From NCBI GenBank assembly GCA_024279045.1, contig JAJRRZ010000194.1, forward strand, positions 1 to 10,525: a stretch of DNA of 10,525 bases. The letters are read 5' to 3'. Within the stretch, counting starts at the first letter, position 1; the number at the start of each line of letters is the position of its first letter. Origin of the DNA: Alphaproteobacteria bacterium. Its GTDB lineage: Bacteria > Pseudomonadota > Alphaproteobacteria > Rhizobiales > Aestuariivirgaceae. Positions 5,569-10,525 of the stretch are shown piece by piece. Both the position numbers and the translations under genes were made by a program. The notes beneath the pieces were generated by a model. The model saw only the letters and a list, made by a program, of their open reading frames with translations, searched no databases and was not told where the DNA came from.

Positions 5569-6141
5569 ATGTGCTCCCACGCGACCTGCATGACGCGGCG
5601 AATGTTTGTGGGCGGCATTGCCGTGCTGGTTGCAGCGTCTGCCCCGGGGCTGCAATCCACCCTCGCGGCGCAGCAGGAAAAGGCCGCACCGAAGCTCAAC
5701 CTGCCCAAGCCGGGAGAGCACGACAAGTGCCCGGTCTGCGGGATGTTTCCGGCACGCTATTACGAATGGATTGCCACCATGGTATTCGCTGATGGCTCGG
5801 CGGTGCATTTCGATGGCGCGAAGGATGCCTTCAAGTTCTGGCTGGACATGAAGAAATACGACCCCAAGGGCCGCACGCGGGCCGACGTGAAGGAATTCGG
5901 CGTTACCGCCTACTATTCCACGGAAATAATCGATGCACGCAAGGCGCTCTATGTCATCGGTTCCGATGTAATCGGCCCGATGGGCCACGATCTCATTCCC
6001 CATCCGGACATGTATGATGCCGAGGCCTTCATGAAAGACCACAAGGGCAAGGCCATCGTGCGTTTCGAGGATATTGACATGGACATGCTTCTGGGACTGG
6101 ATCGTGGCGTGTTCAAGGTGCGCGGCAAGGAGGCAAAATGA
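5569..6141 (+). CDS. nosL: NosL family protein (copper-binding accessory protein)
   Basis: A 190-aa NosL-family protein. The N-terminus has TRRMFVGGIAVLVAASAP, a twin-arginine-like signal, preceded by a short extension with Cys2, His4 and Cys7. The NosL core shows C54-P-V-C57-G-M-F, FADGSAVHFDGAKDAFKFW, YYSTEIIDARKALYVIGSDV, GPMG (Met138) with His140 and His145, and a C-terminal AEAFMKDHKGKAIVRF. In denitrifiers NosL is a Cu(I)-binding outer-membrane lipoprotein that helps load nitrous oxide reductase. Here no lipobox is seen and no nosZ is nearby, so a copper chaperone for another enzyme or for transport is equally possible. ATG 5569 follows AAGAGGA at 5554-5560. It heads a tight operon: its TGA overlaps the next ATG, and an AAGGAGG for the next gene lies inside its last codons. 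Confidence 0.85.
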   Translation: MCSHATCMTRRMFVGGIAVLVAASAPGLQSTLAAQQEKAAPKLNLPKPGEHDKCPVCGMFPARYYEWIATMVFADGSAVHFDGAKDAFKFWLDMKKYDPKGRTRADVKEFGVTAYYSTEIIDARKALYVIGSDVIGPMGHDLIPHPDMYDAEAFMKDHKGKAIVRFEDIDMDMLLGLDRGVFKVRGKEAK

Positions 6142-6515
6142 TGCAACGCTCCCGGCTCTTCCAGCGCAGGTCCACGCCCGTGCTGTTGATGCTGGGGGCT
6201 GGCATGGCATTGCTGCTGGCCGAGATTGCATGCTCCGGCCTGTGTTTTGCCGACAGGCTGCACGCCCGGCAGCGCACCGCGCAACTGGTGGCGCAATTGG
6301 GGCTGAGCGACATCGCCCTGTTCACCGAAGCTCGCTACACCCGCCACCCCAGCCAGGCCGACCTGTTCACACCGTTTCAGGATGCGCCTGGCTCGCTGGA
6401 ACACTTTCCTTCCGGCTCGCTGCTGACGCCGCCGCCGCATATCGTGCCGACGACGGGGAGAGCCAGACAATCACCGCCATCGCCCTCTTCAAACCAACCA
6501 GACAACAGGGAGTGA
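6138..6515 (+). CDS. small membrane-anchored protein of unknown function in the nosL-ABC operon
   Basis: About 125 aa; not recognised as a named family. It has a basic N-terminus, then one hydrophobic helix (about residues 13-35) ending in AC32-SGL-C36, then a soluble domain of about 65 residues (LGLSDIALFTEARYTRHP to FPSGSLLTPPPH) and a low-complexity Pro/Ser/Asn tail. The helix with adjacent cysteines could be a membrane anchor or a poor lipoprotein signal; a proper lipobox is not seen. Two adjacent ATGs (6138 and 6141) are possible. AAGGAGG at 6127-6133 is 7 bases from the second, which is the better spacing. It overlaps the nosL stop by four bases and precedes the ABC permease by 6, so it is very likely a partner of that transporter, for example a periplasm-facing adaptor. 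That role is inference. Confidence 0.75.
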   Translation: MMQRSRLFQRRSTPVLLMLGAGMALLLAEIACSGLCFADRLHARQRTAQLVAQLGLSDIALFTEARYTRHPSQADLFTPFQDAPGSLEHFPSGSLLTPPPHIVPTTGRARQSPPSPSSNQPDNRE

Positions 6516-6521
6516 GGCGCA

Positions 6522-7682
6522 ATGAGCGGCTGGAAGCAATGGCTGGCGCGTCAGCGCTATCTGCTGGACTTCACCGTTGCCGCCATGTGGCGGCGGCGCT
6601 GGCGCAACCTGCTGCTGCTGCTGGTCTATGCACTGGTGGTGTTTCTGCTGGCGTCGGTGCTGTTCTACGGCTCTGCCCTGCGCCGCGATGCCGCTGCGGT
6701 GCTCAGTGAAGCGCCGGAAGTAACCGTGCAGCGCATTGTGCTGGGCCGCCATGCACTCAGCCCGCCGGACTGGCCGGACAGGTTGCGCGGCATCCGTGGC
6801 ACGCGCCAGGTACAGGGGCGCCTCTGGGGCTATTATTACGACCGCGCCAATGGCGCCAACTACACCATCATGGTGCCTTCGCACTTTTCACCCGAGCACA
6901 GCCTGAAGCCCGGCGAAGCGATTGTCGGAGCCGCAGTGAAGCGCCTGCGCGACGAGCGCGGCCTGGGCTGGCTGCATCTTCTCTCGCCAGCGGACAACCG
7001 TCTGCTGCGGCTGAAGATCGTGCGCACGCTGCCCGCCGAATCGGAGTTGGTCAGCGCCGACCTGATTCTCGTCTCGGAGAAAGACTTTCGCCGTTTCTTC
7101 CATCTGAAGCCGGAAGATGGCTTCACGGATATTACCCTGCGCGTTCGCAACCGCAACGAAATCGACACCGTGGCGGCGAAGATTTCCACCCTGCTGCCGC
7201 AGGCGCGGGTCATCACGCGGCGCGATATCCTGCGCACCTACGAGAACCTGTTCTCCTGGCGCGAGGGGGTGGTGCTGGCCATGCTGGCCGCGGCACTGGC
7301 CGCTTTTGCCATATTCGCCTTCGACAAGGCTTCCGGCCTGTCCGCCGAGGAGCGCCGCGAGATCGGCGTGCTGAAGGCGCTGGGATGGGACACGCGCGAT
7401 GTCATGGCCATGAAGCTGTGGGAAGGCATGCTGGTGTCGTTGCTGGCATTCCTGTTTGGCGTGGTGGCCGCGTGGCTGCACATCTACATGTTCGATGCAG
7501 GCGTGCTGGTGCCGGTGCTGAAGGGCTGGTCGGTATTGTATCCGCAAGTGGCCCTGACGCCCCATGTCGATGCCCTGCAACTGGCCGCACTGGCCTTCAT
7601 GACCATCGTGCCCTTTACCGCGGCCACGCTGGTGCCGGTATGGAAAGCCGCCATAACCGACCCGGATGTGGTCATGAGATGA
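6522..7682 (+). CDS. ABC transporter permease, MacB/FtsX type
   Basis: A 386-aa inner-membrane protein with the four-helix MacB/LolC layout. Helix 1 is at about residues 29-50. A large periplasmic domain (about 52-245) follows, including EVTVQRIVL, GEAIVGAAVKRLR and VISTLL-type repeats. Three C-terminal helices form the FtsX domain (about 250-385). The coupling segment SAEERREIGVLKALGW (about residues 275-290) is diagnostic of FtsX-like permeases that contact the ATPase. Such systems are mechanotransmitters moving lipoproteins, peptides or small molecules in the envelope, rather than channel-type importers. ATG 6522 is preceded by GGGAGTGAGG, which includes the stop of the previous gene. Its own stop is three bases before the ATPase start. 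It is the permease half of the transporter encoded here. Confidence 0.92.
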   Translation: MSGWKQWLARQRYLLDFTVAAMWRRRWRNLLLLLVYALVVFLLASVLFYGSALRRDAAAVLSEAPEVTVQRIVLGRHALSPPDWPDRLRGIRGTRQVQGRLWGYYYDRANGANYTIMVPSHFSPEHSLKPGEAIVGAAVKRLRDERGLGWLHLLSPADNRLLRLKIVRTLPAESELVSADLILVSEKDFRRFFHLKPEDGFTDITLRVRNRNEIDTVAAKISTLLPQARVITRRDILRTYENLFSWREGVVLAMLAAALAAFAIFAFDKASGLSAEERREIGVLKALGWDTRDVMAMKLWEGMLVSLLAFLFGVVAAWLHIYMFDAGVLVPVLKGWSVLYPQVALTPHVDALQLAALAFMTIVPFTAATLVPVWKAAITDPDVVMR

Positions 7683-7685
7683 TGG

Positions 7686-8390
7686 ATGGCCCGGAGTGAT
7701 GCGCCGATGATCGAACTGCGCGACGTTGCCAGGATCTACAACCAAGGCCAGCCCAACGAGGTGGCAGCCGTGCGCGGTGTGTCGCTGAAACTGCCGGCAG
7801 GCAGGGCATGTGTCATCAAGGGGCCGTCCGGCTCCGGCAAGACGACATTGCTGATGCTGATCGCCTGCATGGCGCGCCCCACCTCCGGACGCGTGCTGCT
7901 CGATGGCGAGGTCGTCTCGGCCCTGCCGGAACATTTCATGGCGCGGGAGCGCCGCCACACTTTCGGTTTCATCTTCCAGCGCTTCAACCTGATCCGCGGC
8001 CTGAGCGTGATGGAGAACATCATGCTGCCCGCCTATCCGGACGGCATGCCGTTCGGCACACTGCGCAACCGTGCCCGGGAACTGCTGCAGCGGCTGCAAC
8101 TGACCCACCGGGCGCAGGCGCCGGTGGAGGAGCTTTCCGGCGGCGAGGCACAACGCGTGGCCATTGCGCGGGCGCTGATAAATGACCCGCCGTGGATCAT
8201 CGCAGATGAACCGACCGCCAACCTGGACTCGCAACTGGTGCTGCGCCTGCTGGAGGAGCTGGCGGCGCTGAAGGCGGATGGCAAATCGTTGATCATCACC
8301 AGCCATGATCCACGCGTGTTCGAGGCCGACCTGGTGGACATGGTGGTGGAAATGGAGGACGGGCGCGTGGTGTCCGTGAGCGAACGGTGA
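7686..8390 (+). CDS. ABC transporter ATP-binding protein, MacB/LolD type
   Basis: A 234-aa cytoplasmic ATPase with all catalytic motifs intact: Walker A GPSGSGKTT (46-54), Q-loop in IFQRFNLIRGLSVMENIMLP, signature LSGGEAQRVAIARAL (from 150), Walker B ending D174-E175 (WIIADEPTANLD) and switch His207 (SHDPRVFEADLVD). The closely spaced family marks (FQ.FNLI, SVMENIMLP, DEPTANLDS) place it with the LolD/MacB group that pairs with FtsX-type permeases, matching its neighbour. The start is either ATG 7686, three bases after the permease stop, or ATG 7707 (MIELRDVARIY), which better matches the usual family N-terminus and has GGAG at 7692-7695. Its TGA overlaps the GTG of the next gene by four bases, so translation is coupled. 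Confidence 0.95.
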   Translation: MARSDAPMIELRDVARIYNQGQPNEVAAVRGVSLKLPAGRACVIKGPSGSGKTTLLMLIACMARPTSGRVLLDGEVVSALPEHFMARERRHTFGFIFQRFNLIRGLSVMENIMLPAYPDGMPFGTLRNRARELLQRLQLTHRAQAPVEELSGGEAQRVAIARALINDPPWIIADEPTANLDSQLVLRLLEELAALKADGKSLIITSHDPRVFEADLVDMVVEMEDGRVVSVSER

Positions 8391-9391
8391 TTTTCGACCC
8401 CGTGGTCATGGCGCTGTTGCTGGTGGCCTCGCTGGGCATGGCGGGGGCGCTGGCCGGCGGGCTGTTCGCGGCGCAACTGCTGCGTCAATGGAACCCTGCC
8501 AGTGGTGATGCGCGGCAGATCGCACTGGAGCGCCGCACCCACCTTGCGGCCACGGTGCTGCGCCTGCTGCTGCTGGCGCAGATGGCGGCGCTGGTGCTGT
8601 TCGTGCACAATGCCGATCGCATGGCCATCCTGTTCACCGGCGCAATGTGCGCGCTGGGCACGCTGAACGTGAATGCCTACGGCATGCCGGCATTTCTGCT
8701 GATGATGGCGGTGTTCTTTCTTGCCGCGCTGTGGCTTCTGGTGGATGCCGCCGACCGCGAGGGACGCGACTACCCCCTGACGCGGCTGAAGTATGGTCTG
8801 CTGTTGATGGCTGCTCCGGTGTTGCTGGCAAGCGGCATCCTGCAGTGGCTGTATTTTCTGAACCTGGATCCCAATGTCATCACGTCGTGTTGCTCGAAGC
8901 TGTTCACGCCAGAGGGCAGTGGCGTGCAGGCGGAACTTTCCGCCCTGCCGCCAGCCTCGGCGCTGACAGCACTGTTCGGCGGGCTGGCGTTGCTGGCGGG
9001 GCTGGCGGCATTGGCATCATGGCGGCCCGGCACACTGGCATATGCCGCCTATGGACTGAGTGGGACGCTTTTTTTCGCCGTGGCCATTGTCGCTATCATC
9101 TCGGTGATATCACCCTACATCTACGACACACCGGTGCATCATTGCCCGTTCTGTATCCTAAAGCCGCAATACGGTTTCATCGGCTATGCACTGTATGGGC
9201 CGCTGTTCGGGGCATCGGCGCTGGCGTTGGGGGTGGCATTGCTGGCCCTGTGGCCGGCTCCTGCCAGCCTGCACGATGCACTGCCCCACCGCATGCGCCG
9301 CATGACGGTGTTGTCCGCCGTGCTGTTCGCCCTGTTTGCCCTGGCCAATCTGTATGCCATTGCCACGTCGGATCTCATCCTGTTTCACTGA
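8387..9391 (+). CDS. polytopic membrane protein with CC and CPFC cysteine pairs
   Basis: A 334-aa hydrophobic protein with roughly eight or nine transmembrane helices; I do not recognise a named family. Two loops stand out. One carries Cys168-Cys169 (VITSCCSKLF). The other carries His251-His252-Cys253-Pro-Phe-Cys256 (HHCPFCIL), just after a helix ending SPYIYD and before GFIGYALYGPLFG. These pairs could bind a thiophilic metal or carry out thiol exchange. Start GTG 8387 overlaps the ATPase stop (GTGA), so it is translated as part of the same operon; ATG 8408 is an alternative. As the last gene of the NosL-ABC unit it may be a membrane partner that receives or hands over metal, but this is inference. 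It converges with the - strand gene beyond, with only 19 bases between the stops and no visible terminator. Confidence 0.85.
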   Translation: MIFDPVVMALLLVASLGMAGALAGGLFAAQLLRQWNPASGDARQIALERRTHLAATVLRLLLLAQMAALVLFVHNADRMAILFTGAMCALGTLNVNAYGMPAFLLMMAVFFLAALWLLVDAADREGRDYPLTRLKYGLLLMAAPVLLASGILQWLYFLNLDPNVITSCCSKLFTPEGSGVQAELSALPPASALTALFGGLALLAGLAALASWRPGTLAYAAYGLSGTLFFAVAIVAIISVISPYIYDTPVHHCPFCILKPQYGFIGYALYGPLFGASALALGVALLALWPAPASLHDALPHRMRRMTVLSAVLFALFALANLYAIATSDLILFH

Positions 9392-9410
9392 AGCATGCCA
9401 TGTCGGGGGA

Positions 9411-10255
9411 TCATTCCTTCTGCCCCTGCAGCAGCATGCAGAACTTCAGACCGTGGATGAGAATGGCCCAGGAGATGTAGATCCACCACAGGAACAGGAT
9501 CAGCGTGGCGATGACGCCGTAGATGGTGGCATAAGTGGGCATATGGGTGGCGTAATACAGGAACAGGTCGCGAGAGATGACCCAGATTAGCGCAACGATG
9601 AAGCTGCTGATGGCCGCCGCGTCGCGCGCCACGCGGCGGTTAGGCGCGAACTGGTAGAACAGCCAGAAGATGCTCCAACTCAGCAGGAGCGACATGCCCC
9701 AGGAAACCAGGCGATAGCCCGGCATGTGCCCCAGCAATGCCGCCAGGTATCCCTGCACGGTATAGGTCAGCATCGCCAGTAGCGGCACGCTCAATGCCAG
9801 TGCCGCATAGGTCAGCAGTGCGCGATGGGCGGGGCGCTGCGGCGCCTCGCACACGTCCTGCACGATGTAGTCCAGCGTGCGTGAAAAGAAGTAGGCCGCC
9901 AGCGCCATCCAGCCCACGCCCAACAGGCCCAGTTGCCCGGTATTGGCCACGAAGCGATCAATGTAGTCCATGATCAGTGCCGGATCACCCACCGGCAGGT
10001 TGGCGCGCAGGAACTGTTCCAGCGCCGCGCGCAATCGCGCAAGGCGGGCAGCGCGGTGAAGATGGCAATCATGATGGCGGTGAGCGGCACGATGGAAAAC
10101 AGCGTGCTGAAACTCAACGATGCTGCGTAATGTTCCAGCCTGGGCTGAAACAGCGCGCGCAGGAAATCGCGCAGGAATGCACCATACAGCCGCAGCAGGC
10201 GGCGCAGCCGCACTTGCCGGCGCAAACGCGAAAATGATGCCCTGCCCTGCGTCAT
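9411..10255 (-). pseudogene. YihY/BrkB-family inner membrane protein, broken by a frameshift
   Basis: Two overlapping - strand frames together make one YihY/BrkB (UPF0761) protein. The N-terminal part, from ATG 10255, reads FLRALFQPRLEHYAASLSF, then FSIVPLTAIMIAIFTALPALRD. The rest is in another frame: LRAALEQFLRANLPVGDP, then FVANTGQLGLLGVGWMALAAYFFSRTLDYIVQ, PGYRLVSWGMSLLLSW and IYGVIATLILFLWWIYISW, to the stop at 9411-9413. Family spacing requires one more base at the join. A missing base in the AA pair at 10033-10034 (TT on the coding strand) would restore PALRDLRAALEQF and give about 281 aa, close to the 290 aa of E. coli YihY. All later helices are intact, so the break is either recent or a sequencing error. 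The family has several helices and an unknown function; the old link to ribonuclease BN is not supported. No strong ribosome site precedes 10255. Confidence 0.85.
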
Positions 10256-10340
10256 GACATGAGTTGCTGGCAAAAAAACACCATCGGCACAAGGCCGGCG
10301 GTGCCAGGACAGGTCAATCGCACCAGGCATCACTTTACGC

Positions 10341-10523
10341 TCATGCGGCAATGCCTTTGTTCTGCATCATGCCCGGCAATGACGAGGTCCTGTGGACGAA
10401 TTTTTTCCAGATGAAGGCGCAGACGAGGGCAAGCATTGATGCGAAATTGACAGCCGTTTTCTCGCAGCGCAGGACAATTCTCTTGAACCGCTTGATTTTC
10501 CCGAACAGCTGCTCGATGCGCGC
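10341..10523 (-). CDS. IS5-family-like transposase, C-terminal part
   Basis: A - strand reading of 60 codons entering from the right edge. ARIEQLFGKIKRFKRIVLRC, then EKTAVNFASMLALVCAFIW, then KKFVHRT. This is the C-terminal end of DDE transposases of the IS5 family: the catalytic Glu within the RxRIEQxFGKxKRFKRI helix, then R.EKTA.NF. The usual protein ends near VHRT. Here the frame runs another 15 codons to TGA at 10341-10343, probably reading out of the IS into flanking DNA. The rest of the gene, with the two catalytic Asp residues, lies outside the window, so it cannot be told whether the element is intact. Confidence 0.85.
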   Translation of the reverse strand, partial: ARIEQLFGKIKRFKRIVLRCEKTAVNFASMLALVCAFIWKKFVHRTSSLPGMMQNKGIAA

Positions 10524-10525
10524 CC
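10384..10525 (-). mobile_element. end of an IS5-family-like insertion sequence
   Basis: The transposase C-terminus runs off the right edge. GAGGTCCTGTGGACGAA (10384-10400), which overlaps the last transposase codons, is the likely terminal repeat. Its style (GGNCCTGTNGAC) recalls other IS5-family ends. The partner repeat and target duplication are outside the window, so the left boundary is an estimate. The 128 bases between here and the broken YihY-family gene (10256-10383) hold only a weak stem (GGCAC/GTGCC) and no gene. Confidence 0.55.

Noticed and set aside
6888..8306. Long - strand open frame (472 codons) opposite the ABC genes
   Set aside because: The + strand carries complete FtsX and ABC ATPase motifs. 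The antisense product is low-complexity His/Gln-rich and spans two real genes.
10020..10040. Programmed ribosomal frameshift in the YihY-family gene
   Set aside because: No slippery heptamer or stimulating structure is visible and the family is not known to use frameshifting. A one-base deletion or error is simpler.
1..10525. CRISPR arrays, tRNA or rRNA genes, prophage or defence systems
   Set aside because: No regularly spaced direct repeats, tRNA-like cloverleaf ends, or phage or nuclease/toxin signatures were seen.

Overview
The window looks like chromosomal DNA from a GC-rich alphaproteobacterium. The C-terminus of HslU (ending in NADLSRYIL) and the cyclophilin (QYTVWGEVVEGME) both read like alphaproteobacterial versions. 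This is judged from memory of the families, not from a search, and the order or genus cannot be told. Almost every base is used: genes sit nose to tail on the + strand until about 9391, and the last kilobase is on the - strand.

Left part (1-2070), housekeeping: the 3' end of hslU, a cyclophilin-type peptidyl-prolyl isomerase, a 61-aa DUF1737 protein, and a BON+LysM protein matching the potassium-binding protein Kbp (YgaU), closed by a stem-loop. Middle-left (2100-4190): a 168-bp element bounded by 18-bp inverted repeats (16/18 match) that looks like a non-autonomous transposable element (MITE). It is followed by a leader holding a perfect 10-bp inverted repeat, and then two tandem, overlapping, related EamA/DMT-family permeases.

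Centre (4272-9391), the most interesting block: a DUF2946-like Cys protein, then two different NosL-family proteins, each with a twin-arginine-like signal. Next come a small membrane-anchored protein, a MacB/FtsX-type ABC permease, its ATPase, and a polytopic membrane protein with CC and CPFC cysteine pairs. From the second NosL onward the genes overlap or lie within a few bases, so they form one translationally coupled unit. A strong intrinsic terminator separates the first NosL-like gene from the second. NosL proteins bind Cu(I) and normally help mature nitrous oxide reductase, but no nosZ, nosD, nosF or nosY is present here. The ABC transporter is of the MacB/LolCDE type rather than the NosFY type. 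I infer an envelope metal-handling (probably copper) module whose target lies elsewhere.

Right end (9411-10525): a YihY/BrkB-family membrane protein gene on the - strand is broken by an apparent one-base deletion near 10034. The last ~140 bases are the end of an IS5-family-like insertion sequence whose transposase gene runs out of the window.
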